Of a DNA stretch of 64,000 nt, positions 1 through 10,300 are shown piece by piece. The translations under genes and the position numbers were made by a program. The notes beneath the pieces were generated by a model. It saw nothing but the letters and a program-made list of their open reading frames with translations, was not told where the DNA came from and did no database searches. Within the stretch, counting starts at the first letter, position 1. Every line of letters starts with the position of its first letter. Source of the stretch: Sphaerulina vaccinii (taxonomy: Eukaryota; Ascomycota; Dothideomycetes; Mycosphaerellales; Mycosphaerellaceae); assembly GCA_022570795.1 (NCBI GenBank), contig JAKUDP010000007.1, positions 1,798,001 through 1,862,000 on the forward strand. The letters are read 5' to 3'.

Positions 1-471
1 ACGCCAAGGACGTGAAGCTCATAGCGAAAGTGTCTATAGATTTCACGAATGCACTGTTGATTACTGTGAACAAATGTTAAACTCTGTTTAGATTCCCAAG
101 GTCATTGTATGAACATCGTGTGCCAATCATTCTCTTACTAGTGTCCTCCAAAGAGGTATAAATGGCTGTCACTTGCACCGGAATTGTGCTTGACTTGTAA
201 CTTCTCATTCACCACAAGTGAAGTTGGCGCCTAAAGCTCACCTCTTTTTTTGACTACTTTCCAAATCTTGTACAATTCTTGCACACATCCATTTGACATT
301 CGACATCCTCCTTTCCCACACTGCAACACATCCTACCCGAGCACCTTTATCCCATACCAAGTAAGTATCATGCCAATACAGACCGCATTCATTCAGTAGC
401 GACCTCTACCACTTCTCAGAGACGCGCATATCCGAATTCAATCTCGAAACACATTCCAACAGAAATCTAAC
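1..471. other. 5' flank of the first gene, no gene seen
   Basis: No convincing coding frame is seen. A GTAAGT donor at 361 and a CAG acceptor ending at 419 suggest a 5'-UTR intron (361-419) of the downstream small gene. The pyrimidine/CA-rich stretch at about 290-360 fits a fungal transcription start region. Confidence 0.4.
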
Positions 472-573
472 ATGTCTTCCACAAGTCAAACCCATCCAAC
501 AACGACACAAATCCTCCACAATTCCCACCCATCATGCCTCTCTCCACCAAACAAATGGAATACCTCGCCCTAG
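472..573 (+). promoter_or_regulatory. Upstream ORF overlapping the start of the next gene
   Basis: An ATG at 472 opens a 33-codon frame that runs past the presumed main start (534) in another frame and ends at TAG 571-573. If the transcript begins upstream of 472, ribosomes would meet this ATG first, so it could damp translation of the main frame. This is inference from position only; a transcription start between 472 and 534 would remove it. Confidence 0.35.
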
Positions 574-1085
574 CCTGGCAATGCTTCGACGTCGAGCCCA
601 AGATCGACTACGAGAAATTCAAAGACGTCGCCGGCTTGGCCTCAGCCGCCTCCGCTCGCGAACTCATGCGAGTCACCAAAAAGAAACTTAAGGAAGAGTA
701 CGGAGCTCTGTCAGGAGGAATCAAAGCTGCTAATAACAATGGCGACGTCAAATCTACTCCGGTCAAGAAGGTAAGTGTTTGCTTCCCTTCCAGAGACATT
801 GCAAGTGCTGATATGTTGAAATAGACTCCAGCTAAGCGCGGACGTTCTGCTAAGAAAGCGGACGCTGAGGTCAATGGTAGTGTTGGTGAGGATGAGGATG
901 ACGAGGAGCACACTCCAGCTGCGAAGCGGGCTAAGACTGCGAATAGCAAGGTAAAGTATCGAGGCAGACTCGCGGTTTGAGAGACACTTACTGACTTCTC
1001 TCTTCTATAGAAGAAGACCAATGGGGTCAAGCCTGAGCCAGCTGCTGATGCGGGAAGCGACGACGATGCAGATTACCTGCTTTGA
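534..1085 (+). CDS. Small fungal nuclear-type protein, three exons
   Basis: Exons 534-770, 825-950 and 1011-1085 join in phase 0 to give 145 residues. Residues 1-55 form a helical module with the pattern KQMEYLALAWQCF followed by ASARELMRVTKKKL. This recurs in many small Pezizomycotina proteins of unknown role, often loosely called histone- or Myb-like. The rest is a tail with Lys/Ala patches (KKTPAKRGRSAKK), an acidic run DEDDEEH and an acidic C-terminus DDDADYLL, which suggests a nuclear protein. Both introns have GTAAGT or GTAAAG donors and TAG acceptors. An out-of-frame upstream ATG at 472 overlaps the start. It converges on the ARID gene. Function is not established; the gene model is solid. 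Confidence 0.75.
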
Positions 1086-1470
1086 GCAAGAACATCTTCT
1101 TGAGTTCGAATGACGACTAGGATACTTCAGCGGAGGTTGGATGGTAGACTGAAGGGATCGGGAAACGAGGACGACTTGGAAATCAAAGCTACAATTTGAG
1201 AATGAGTAGCAAAGTTTTCAATTATGCACAAGAGTTTCTTCTCATCTCATGAACTCACAGCTTCTTACACAACACACCTGATATCCTTATGTCCCACCTG
1301 ATTCTTTGTACAAAACAGTTTCATCAAACCGCAAACGTCAAGTGAAGGCTCATGTCCTCGCCTCCCGACCTCGAAAATGCTCATCATGACTGTAGCCAAG
1401 CCGTATCAAACCATGCCTGGCCTGTTCTATTCCTTAATTGTGTGACCAACGCCAGCGCCACTCCCAAATT
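1086..1470. other. Convergent intergenic spacer
   Basis: This is the 3' ends of two converging genes. Nothing further is recognised. Confidence 0.4.
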
Positions 1471-4452
1471 TCAGCTTTGCGACATGGCCATTTCATGTAA
1501 ACCGCAAAGCAAGCCCAAGGCCACTTTGTCTGTGTTGGGCATCATCAACGCTCCCAAGATAGCATGGCCTTGCGGAATGCCTTCCCATTTGGGTTCACTC
1601 CGCACTTCTTCGTGACTGTCTTCATGTTCACCATTTGCGCTGTTGGTCTCCTTCTCTTGTGATACATTTGTCTGGGCCAGGACTCGCCGTACGCTGCCTT
1701 TGCCACCCTTGTCGGCAAGTCGCTTCATCATCGTGAGAGCACGATATGTAATGAGCTTAAAGGTTTCTGTGTCCATGCCGAGTTCTCGTCCTTTGGGTCC
1801 AGTCGTCTGGTTCCTATCGACTGACAGCAAAGCCGCGAGATTGAGTAGGGCAACTGCCCAGCCATCCTCGCTCTCAATCCAGGCACGTGCAAGATTTGCG
1901 TCGTTGCTCGGTGCCAGTGTAGTGAGGATGTCAGCCGCCAACATGCCTTGCGTTAAGTAGGCTTTTCGAGCTTCCACGATCCGTAGCTGCGCGGTGTTAC
2001 CGACTGGTCCTCTTGATCGATCAGGTAATACTGATATTGACAATGCAAAGGCTTTTGTGAGTAGATCGGTGGGAGGCTCTGCAGCTGCACTTGACCCAGC
2101 AAATATGGTCTTGTATAACGTTCGATTGGGATCCTGCCTTGCAAGCAGCTTGGCCAAGCAGTCGACTGCCGGAGGCAAGTATTTATGCTGTATTGGAGAG
2201 AAGCTCGTAAAGCTCAACTTGCCGCCGCTTTCGGTGTACTTTGGCGCTGGCTGTGGCGCAAACGCGAGCAGGAAGTGTAGCAAGTGCAGCGCATCGTCTC
2301 GCGAGGGTAGCTCTAGACTTTGTGTGATATTTGACAGAAAGATGATTGTGTCCTTGAAGAAGTCGCCCGTGTTGTAGTGGTTGCGCAAAAGCATGTTTCG
2401 CGTTCCCAGGAGTCGAATGGTATTGCTCAGCCATTTGATCACAGGCGCAGAGGTGAGCAGGGCGTGATTGAACTCGTAGAAGGAGAAATTCCTCAGCGAA
2501 GTTGTGATTGCAATGAGCTTGTCCGCAGCTCGGTCAAGGTCATATGCTCGTGAGCCAACTTCGGGCACGTCCTGTAACGTTTCTGCTTCGAGCTTTGCAC
2601 TTCGTAGAATGTCCTCGTAGGATGGCATGTCCAAAGCATCTGAGACCTCGATAGCGTCTTCTGAAAGTGTCTCGATTTGTTCTTCAGCGCAATCGATGAT
2701 GACATCTAGTAAATCTTCGCATGAATTGAGATTGAGTGCGACTCGTTGGTCGAAAGATATGATGGCCAAGACGTCGAGCGCATATCGGACCTCGGCGTGG
2801 ATGCCAGATGCTAGACTCAGCGTTATGGCTTTGGTATCAATGACACCCATTTCATCCACTGTTGGCATGTTGGGCATCTTCGCGGCGATGACGCTTCCGA
2901 GTTCGAAGAGCGCAGGAATGTCATAGCCGCCATCTGACTCTATTGATCTGATATGCGGCTCGTAATTCGTACTCTGGGGCTCCTCACTCTTCATCACCAC
3001 GCTACTTGACTCTTGCTTCACAGAAGGTGGCCTCTGCTTTGTAACAAGCGGTGATGCAGTCGCCGTGTCTGGTCGAACACCAGGTTGAGGTGTCATTTGC
3101 TCAGGTTTTCGCAGACTGCTGTTTCTTCGATGATGTAGACTAGCAGCATTGGCCATCATCTGCTGTGGCGTGGACATCCCGTTCTGCGGTAATGATGCAT
3201 TCGCTTGTACCGGTGTACTTTGCGCTGCTTGCTGAGTTTGCTGAAATTGTTGATATTGGTTCTGTTGTCCTTGGGGCTGCATCATCTTTGTCGGTGACTG
3301 CTGCGGTTGTCCGTTGAACGCCATTTGCTGGGCATGCATTCTCGCCTCGTTCTGCTTCTGGTTCATCCTCGCTTGAAACCACATCCGTTCATATGAGCCT
3401 ATCACTACTGAGTGCAACTGCTTCAGCTCTTCTGGCGCAGATGGATATTGTGGCTGCGTGAAACCCAGCTTAGTCGCTACCATCTGCCACTGATTTTTCG
3501 CATCAGTCTGTGGCGAGCCGCCGAGACTGATGACCAGAGTCCACAGATTATACAGGTCGACTGGTCGTCCACCTATACTCGGTTGTGGGTTGAAAGGACG
3601 TCCTTGCTTCTGCGCATATGCCTGGAGAGTCTGCATAAACTGCGCCCGCTTGGCGGCCTGCTGCTGCTGTTGAATCATTTGAGGTGTCATCTGGCCATTC
3701 GCCATTTGCGCAGCACCTCCCATAGCGCCCATGGCTCCCATTTGTCCAGGCTGCCCACCAACACGCGGAGGGAGCATGCCGCTAGCGCGCAACTGCTGCT
3801 GATGTTGTAGAAGCTTCATCTGATATGCTCGTTGCGCGTTATTGACTTGCATATTGCCTCCCATATTGGCCATTTGCTGCTGCAGGTTACCTGGCACGTT
3901 CATGGCGCCCATGTTCATACCGCCCATCTGACCCATCGCATTGACCTGAGCTTGCGGCGTTCCAGGATTGCCATAATTGGCCTGTTGCTGCTGGCCTGGA
4001 AAAGGCGACGGCGACGCGTTGTTCATGCGCGGCTGTTGGTGCTGCTGCGGCTGCTGTGGAGGTCGAAACTGCTGGTTCTGCATGGTTGGCGAGGGCGTCG
4101 CGTTATTCGATCCAGGCTGTTGGAGGTGTTGATATGGGGTGGGCGCATTGGGAAACTGCTGCTGGCCTGGGAAATTGCCATATGCTGAAGGTGTCTGCGA
4201 GCGCGAGGCATCATCGTGGGTGCGCTTGGCTGGTATCGTAGAATTGGGCGTGTATGTCGTGGAGGGAGGGTTCGCAAACTGCTGACCAGGCTGTGGAGTC
4301 GCGTTTTGCGATGCGCCGTTCTGCTGGAAGTTGTTGACATCGAAGCCGTCGAGGGGATTGTTGTTGTTGTAGTTAAGGTGGCCGGCGCCGGGTTGAAACA
4401 TATTGCTCTGTCCGTTCCATCCTGGGTTCATAGTGATGACAGGCGCCTGCAT
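1471..4452 (-). CDS. swi1: SWI/SNF complex subunit Swi1-like, ARID domain
   Basis: A single 993-aa exon beginning at ATG 4452 (a second Met follows at residue 8). The first ~260 residues are Gln/Asn/Pro/Gly/Met-rich low complexity (many QQQ and PGQQ runs). An ARID/BRIGHT fold follows at about 265-370: KRAQFMQTLQAYAQKQGRPF, GGRPVDLYNLW, VISLGG, and the closing Y-E-R-M-W-F. Another Gln-rich linker precedes a long alpha-helical C-terminal half (about 500-985) resembling the Armadillo-like part of fungal Swi1/BAF250 proteins. In yeast Swi1 is the DNA-contacting, structural subunit of the SWI/SNF chromatin remodeller. ARID position, prion-like N-terminus and helical C-terminus all match that family. 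Another ARID protein is the only serious alternative. Confidence 0.85.
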   Translation of the reverse strand: MQAPVITMNPGWNGQSNMFQPGAGHLNYNNNNPLDGFDVNNFQQNGASQNATPQPGQQFANPPSTTYTPNSTIPAKRTHDDASRSQTPSAYGNFPGQQQFPNAPTPYQHLQQPGSNNATPSPTMQNQQFRPPQQPQQHQQPRMNNASPSPFPGQQQQANYGNPGTPQAQVNAMGQMGGMNMGAMNVPGNLQQQMANMGGNMQVNNAQRAYQMKLLQHQQQLRASGMLPPRVGGQPGQMGAMGAMGGAAQMANGQMTPQMIQQQQQAAKRAQFMQTLQAYAQKQGRPFNPQPSIGGRPVDLYNLWTLVISLGGSPQTDAKNQWQMVATKLGFTQPQYPSAPEELKQLHSVVIGSYERMWFQARMNQKQNEARMHAQQMAFNGQPQQSPTKMMQPQGQQNQYQQFQQTQQAAQSTPVQANASLPQNGMSTPQQMMANAASLHHRRNSSLRKPEQMTPQPGVRPDTATASPLVTKQRPPSVKQESSSVVMKSEEPQSTNYEPHIRSIESDGGYDIPALFELGSVIAAKMPNMPTVDEMGVIDTKAITLSLASGIHAEVRYALDVLAIISFDQRVALNLNSCEDLLDVIIDCAEEQIETLSEDAIEVSDALDMPSYEDILRSAKLEAETLQDVPEVGSRAYDLDRAADKLIAITTSLRNFSFYEFNHALLTSAPVIKWLSNTIRLLGTRNMLLRNHYNTGDFFKDTIIFLSNITQSLELPSRDDALHLLHFLLAFAPQPAPKYTESGGKLSFTSFSPIQHKYLPPAVDCLAKLLARQDPNRTLYKTIFAGSSAAAEPPTDLLTKAFALSISVLPDRSRGPVGNTAQLRIVEARKAYLTQGMLAADILTTLAPSNDANLARAWIESEDGWAVALLNLAALLSVDRNQTTGPKGRELGMDTETFKLITYRALTMMKRLADKGGKGSVRRVLAQTNVSQEKETNSANGEHEDSHEEVRSEPKWEGIPQGHAILGALMMPNTDKVALGLLCGLHEMAMSQS

Positions 4453-6234
4453 CTGGGCGTAGCATTGTTGATTAGCATGTGATCACGGGGTGAGGTGTGC
4501 GTGCTGTGCAGATGCGGATGGAAGCGTGAGTGGTGAAGTGAGGGCAGGGCAGGAGCGTCGCCAAGTCCAGAGTGATGTGCCAGAGACTGCCAAAAGACAA
4601 GACACGACGGCGACAGAGCAGACGAGCTTCGCGTAAACAAAGCTATCGCATCACGTCGCGCTGGGAGAGAGACGCGACGGCACTGTTGTTGGCTTTTGGC
4701 TGCGATGCTTGCTGGCCCAGATGACGGTGAAACTCGCGGCGATGGAGGCAGAGTCTCTTCCGATCATTGCCGGATGTCACCAAAAGCGAAAGCGTGAGCG
4801 GCGATGCCAGACCAGAGAGCCCAGCAGTGCAGTAGCGCCACAGCGCACGTGTCGTCTGAATGCCAGAGAAGAGATGCGGTAAAGGTGGGAATGGAGGGGC
4901 TTGCGTTTGCTCACCTGTTGGTTTTGGCCTTCCAGTGATGGAGTTCGATGGGAGAGGAGCTATGAAGCCAGCAGGCGATTCCACTTGTCCAGCGCTGCCC
5001 AGCCTCTCTGTCGATAGTAGGGGACACATGGTGTGCCGCACTGGAGGGCATGTCGACGACGACACAGACTCACAACATAGACAGAGAGGTGTCAACAGGT
5101 TAGACAACTACAAAGAGACCAGACTGGCCGACGAGCAGCCTGCCTGATAATCACTTCGGGATCTTTGCACTCTCTAGCTCGTCGTCCCGCACGGACGCAA
5201 AGGCTTGAGATTATGCGACACATGTGTTGTCAGACCTGTCCCTTGCCCTGGGATCGAGCACGACAAGACTACTGCTACTGGACCCACGCCAGCGTGGATG
5301 TGGCTCTCTGTTTTGCTCTCTTTGCTCTGACTTTCCCCTCCTTTTTGCACGCCTGCTCCGCTGGCTGATGGAGGAGTTCACCTGAGAAATTACAAAAGGT
5401 TGACCCCAAAAGCTCTTCCACACTTTGGGACAACGACCCACTGGCGACTCGTTCTGTGGCACCTTCTATCACACGACTGCCGTTTCCTTTCGGCTGCCGA
5501 CTCAAAGCTCTTCTGTTGAGACCATGGAAAGCATGCTTCTACCGCCTATCGCTCAGTACCAACGCCCGCCTAAGATCCGCATGCGAGAGGTACCACACTC
5601 GCTTATGCAGCAATCGCGTCTACCAGCAGTGGTCTGCGAAACCTTGCTCACAGTCTCCTTGTATACTGGGCAGCAATGGCAATCACCGTTCGCTCAGGAA
5701 AGCTTGCTTCGGACTCTCTTTCTGGCATCTGCTCATTCATCTCATAAGATGAGCCAGGGTAAGTGAGTATCGAAGCTGCCTCAGGCATATACGGTATACC
5801 GTTCCGACAACGCTTTTTGATATAATGCGTTCGGCATCGCCAGCAAGTACAGTATGAAGAGCGCAACCCATCGTGGCAGTGTGGCATCTGCTGTAACTAC
5901 AGATACCGACCAGGTAAGATCATGCCACGAGGCGCGTCGCCGTATGCACAAGACTTGTCATGTTCTTGGCCAATCACCACGACTATTTATTCTCGGCAAT
6001 GGACCAGTACCGAAGTCGATCTATGACCCTGGTCGGAGACATTCATTGCATCAGACATAGCACCATCAAAGAGTAGTGCCTCTTCAGAACACCAGTTCTC
6101 TAAACCCAACGGCACTCGATCTCTGCATTGATTCCAGAAGAACTGATCTTCCAGACACTCAGCGGATTGATTAGGCCGACCGAGATACTAGCTCTAGCTT
6201 CCTCACGCATATCATCGGCTTCGCTTTTGCAGAC
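4453..6234. other. Long spacer upstream of swi1 and coa6
   Basis: The 1.8-kb region lies between two divergent genes. Apart from the short Cys-rich candidate at 5648-5887 no coding signal is convincing. Overlapping frames at 5425-5766 and 5456-5752 have no recognisable fold. It is probably promoter and long 5' UTR. Confidence 0.35.
5648..5887 (-). CDS. Candidate small Cys-rich protein
   Basis: ATG 5887 opens a 79-aa frame whose first 30 residues contain C-H, C-x-C-x2-C and a further Cys (CTCWRC core), followed by basic residues and then an acidic, Met-containing tail. The cysteine arrangement could bind zinc. No family is recognised and the frame lies in a long promoter region, so it may be chance. 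Confidence 0.25.
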   Translation of the reverse strand: MPHCHDGLRSSYCTCWRCRTHYIKKRCRNGIPYMPEAASILTYPGSSYEMNEQMPERESEASFPERTVIAIAAQYTRRL

Positions 6235-6625
6235 ATGGGTCTTTTCTCCAGCTCTCAAGATCGAACAACGCCTCCGCCACCAGAAGCATCAAAGGACGGA
6301 GGATATATCGCACCAGACAGGACAGCAAGAGCGCAATGTTGGGAGGGAAGAGATGCATTCTTTGCATGTCTGGAGAAGAATGGGATAATTGACAGTGTAA
6401 GAGAGGATAAGAAGGCAAGGGAGCATTGTGCCCCCGAGCTGGCGCAGTTCGAGAAGACGTGTGCGAGCAGTTGGGTATGTCTAAGCCAGCATTGAACTTT
6501 GGACAATGTCTGTGGAAATGTTTGGGCGCAGGGCACTGACCTCATGATAACAGGTGACATATTTTAAGAAGAGAAGAGTGATGGAGCATCAGCGAGATCT
6601 GACGATCAAGAAATTGAGCGCTGAA
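6235..6625 (+). CDS. coa6: Cytochrome c oxidase assembly factor 6
   Basis: Exons 6235-6474 and 6554-6625 (intron GTATGT...CAG, phase 0) give 103 residues. The core has Cys-x9-Cys (CWEGRDAFFAC) and Cys-x10-Cys (CAPELAQFEKTC), the Coa6-type pair of a helical-hairpin protein oxidised in the intermembrane space by the Mia40 relay. The exon junction falls inside the conserved SSW/VTYFKKRR block and the tail is basic then acidic. Coa6 helps deliver copper to the CuA site of Cox2. The twin-Cys spacing, the length and the post-intron YFKKRR block make this identification strong. Confidence 0.9.
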
Positions 6626-6669
6626 GGCGTGCAGGGGCAGCCTTGAGGATGGCGACAGAATGATCGTCA

Positions 6670-6894
6670 ATGGCCACGGGCCTGATGAACCACATACGCC
6701 CATCTCCACTCCAGGTTTTCGCGACTCAGAAGGTCTTGCAGGTGTCAATGCGAAACGGCATCATGGCTGTCTTGCCGCAGCGGGCGATACTCGAGCGCCA
6801 GGCTGGCAATCGGGAAGTGTACTGGAATGCGCTAAAGAGCGAGCGTATGGCGCGAAAGCTGAAGCATTTCAACTGGCCGAAGCAGTACACATAG
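6670..6894 (+). CDS. Possible small ORF directly downstream of coa6
   Basis: ATG 6670 begins 45 bp after the coa6 stop and encodes 74 residues. The N-terminal half is free of acidic residues and has scattered Arg/Lys, like a mitochondrial presequence. The C-terminal half is basic and ends in KLKHFNWPKQYT. No family is recognised. It may be real (a separate transcript or downstream cistron) or simply the 3' UTR of coa6. Confidence 0.3.
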   Translation: MATGLMNHIRPSPLQVFATQKVLQVSMRNGIMAVLPQRAILERQAGNREVYWNALKSERMARKLKHFNWPKQYT

Positions 6895-7356
6895 CCTCAT
6901 GTGACTGGGCTGATGCGCAAAAGTAGGAAGCCTGTGCAGTTCGTAAGGATATGGTGTTGCCGGACTTCATACGTGATGAGGCTTTAAGATGACCTGCAGC
7001 GACTGTGCCGCCAGGACGAGCCTCAAGTAGCTTTATATTCTTCTGTCGCCAATGAGCGCCTGTAAAATAGTGTACATAAGATGTCATGCCAGACGATTAC
7101 ACTTCATTCTTGTTCACGTCGCACCTTCCATAGGTTCAAGTGTGGATGCCTTGCAGCCTGAGCCGAGAGGACTAGACACTTTCAACTTCAACTTCAACTT
7201 CCACTTCACCTTTCACATCCGACTTTGGCAACTTGGCCAACACCACTATTGCCTTGCACACTGAGCCGATATTGTCGTCACTGTCAAACTCATGCCCTCT
7301 AGCAAGCGCAAACCTCGACCTCGGAGTCACAGTGGCGGTTGACGGAATCTGGAAAA
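6895..7356. other. Spacer / 5' UTR of the TFIIIC gene
   Basis: No gene is seen. Repeated CTTCAACTTCAACTTC-like stretches lie at about 7180-7205. A 16-residue upstream ORF (ATG 7292, stop 7340-7342) ends just before the presumed main start at 7357. Confidence 0.35.
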
Positions 7357-10300
7357 ATGGAAGATATCGACATGACAGATGTGCCAGCGGCACTCAGCAA
7401 CCAGAATTTGCACCATCTCGAAAATGGCGGACCTCCCATCCATAATGGCCGTCCCCGGCGTACTTCGGAAACTTCAGCCTGTGTAGCATGTAAGGAACGC
7501 AAAGTCAAATGCATACCTGACGAGCACGACCCAACCTCCTGTCGATTCTGCTTCAGAGAAAATATACCGTGTCTGCAACAAGCAGTTGCAAGGAGGCAGC
7601 CACCAGCTTCGCAGTACCCGGATCCGAGCCACCTGGGAGTCCACGCTTATGGCTCTGGTCCATATGGTCCTGGCAACGGCGCAAGCCCTTATGGGCCTGG
7701 TGCTTTCAGTGGTCGCCAATTGGGACTGCCAGCACTGGATCATTGGCGTCAAACATCACCGGAAGATCAATTGCGAGCGGTGGAGACTGCCGCAGAGGAA
7801 TCAGCGAGACTTCGGCTGCAATACGAATCGATAGATGGTGGTGCAGGTCAGGCTGCGTCGCGGAAAGCCGCTGCACTTGCGCATCAGGCCATGCAAGATC
7901 GTATCTACGATGCTGTAGGTGTTCCGCAGAATCATGGGTTCAGGCCCGAGGATCTCTCATGGGCTATGGACATCCCCGGTATTGATGACGGAGAGACTGA
8001 AGTGGAAGAAGATTTTCCCGTCGAGGACGTGGAGCCTACGCGAGGTGGATCTTCGCGTGGACGCGGTCGTGGAGGCAAGAAAAAGGGTTGGCGAGCAGTT
8101 CTGAAAGGCACCGATCATGCAAACATCGGCAAGCTCCCGAGAAATACCATTAGCAAGCGTGGAAGGCCAAGCGATCGTGCTAAAAATGCAGGTCGCAAAC
8201 GTAAGAAGGAAGTGGATCCCGGACCCGAGTTCAAAAAGTTCATGGCCAAGGCGAACGCGGCGTTCATGGATCAAGACTACGAAAAGGCGCTGTTTTTCGT
8301 TCGTGAAGCTATTGCCGTCAACCCAGAAATCTGGAGTGCGCACTCTCTCTTGTCGCAGGTCTTTGAGTCGCAAGGCCGCCATGCAGACGCAATCGAGGCA
8401 CTGCGATTCGGTATACCTACAACGAGAGAGGCTGACAACTGGCAGCACTTGGCAGATCTCATGACTCATGAGGATTTTGTGAACGAGGACGAGCTCACGA
8501 ACGATACGATCGAGGCGGCAGTCTGGATTCTTGGTAAGGCCATTGGATATCGGAGGCCCGACACCGCACAATGGGAACTACGAAAGAGTAAATTCCGCCT
8601 CTACAAGATTCTGCAGAAGCGTGGTCAGAATAACAAAAATGCGCGTATGGAAGCCAAGAACATATTGAAGATATGGCCCCACAGGACTCTGTTCCTCAAA
8701 GAGTTCGCAGTGCTCTGTGCCAGCTGGCCTGACAAGAGTGAACAGGAGCTGGCCATTCAAAAGTACGATCAAGCATTTGATTACTACATGGCCAATTTCG
8801 ATTCATTCGGTGACGAATACGACGAGGAAACTGAAGATTGGGAGCACCTCAATATATATCTGGAATTGGTCGAGCTAGCTGGCAGTCCATGGAACGGTGT
8901 GCTGAAAGCTAAGAAGATCGCTCGTTGGCTGCTTGGTCGCCAAAAGGATCATTTCTGGGACACAGTCACTGAGAATGACTGCGAATTCGACATTGACGAT
9001 AACAGACGTCAATCTGTACAAGAGTGGATGTGGCCTGAGGTGCAACACGGACCCATCAGTCGCGATCCTGCCCAGTATGGTGCAGGCATGCCCGTGGAGA
9101 TCAAAGTACGGCTGGGCAAGCTTCGGCTGAAGATGGGTCGTGAACACCAGGAGGAAGCTCTCCGACACTTCAGCGAGCTATTGCAGGTGGTTGACGAAGT
9201 CGATAGCTACCGAGATACCTTTGAAGACGTGGCTCAAGCCCTTCGCAAAGATGGCTTGTGCACCGAGGCTTTGCAGTACTACGAGCCTCTGCGCGATTGT
9301 GAGGAGGCTGATCATCCATTGACTGGTCTCTCCGATGATGTCTGGTATTGGATGGGGTTCTGCTATCATTATACTGGGAAAACGCAAGATGCCATCTCGT
9401 GCTTCGATGTTATTGTTACTAATCGTAGCAATAAGCACGGTCATCAACAGAAGGCTACCGCGAAGCTCGCAAAGCTCTGCGAAGAGATTGGAGAACTTGA
9501 CAGAGCCAGGTTCCTTTGCAACGATCTGATCGATGCTGGTCGACATGATCTTCTCATTGATGAGGGCGTAAACATGATACCTGAGGATGTGCGGTACAGA
9601 CCTGTTGTTCTTCCTGAGCCCATGCGATTGCTTCGCAAGAATGCAAATGCGCCCGTCAAACCACGTAAAGATCCGAACCTGGACTTCAGGGCCCTGGCTC
9701 CTGCGCCTCCTGCGCCAATTCAACTTAGAGATGGCAGCGTCATCGCTCCCACAGCGTATCCGGTGCTCCCAGGCGAAGTGATTGGCAGCTCTCTCATCGG
9801 CGGCCCAATAGCTCAAGAGGTTGAGCTGCCGCCTGCTTTGCCTGAGCCCGCAGAGTTGCCGAAGATAAAGAAGTCGAGGCGAGGCCAAGGAGGTCTGTTT
9901 GGCTCGCAGACCGGTCACAAAGGCATTGTGCAGAAGATCAGCGGCGATGTCGAAGGCAGTAATGCTGCACACGAAAGCGGCGAGGAAGATGACAATAGCC
10001 GTGCGACTAAGCGACCGAGACTGAAGAAGAAGGCCAAGGCACCGACCCAAGTCGAACTGAACGCACAGCGCCGGCTCCAGCTGATGCATGATGTTCAGCA
10101 ACGTGTCCTGGCCAACTTCGCCGATGTGCAGACCCACCGAGCCGCCATGGAAGCTGAAGATGAAGAAGCGACTGAGACTTTCGTCGAGGCCGCTCTTGGT
10201 ATGCTTGACGATTTCACAGACATGAAAGTCTTCTTCCCAGATCGTGACAAGTTTCTACGACTCAAGGAGGGAGATGTCGTGCAGTTCAAGCGAAGCGGAG

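Noticed and set aside
3140..4482. Many plus- and minus-strand frames over the swi1 N-terminus
   Set aside because: These are shadows produced by Gln/Asn/Pro-rich codon repeats.
7339..7356. TTG-initiated start of the TFIIIC frame
   Set aside because: It is not a eukaryotic start; an ATG follows in frame at 7357.
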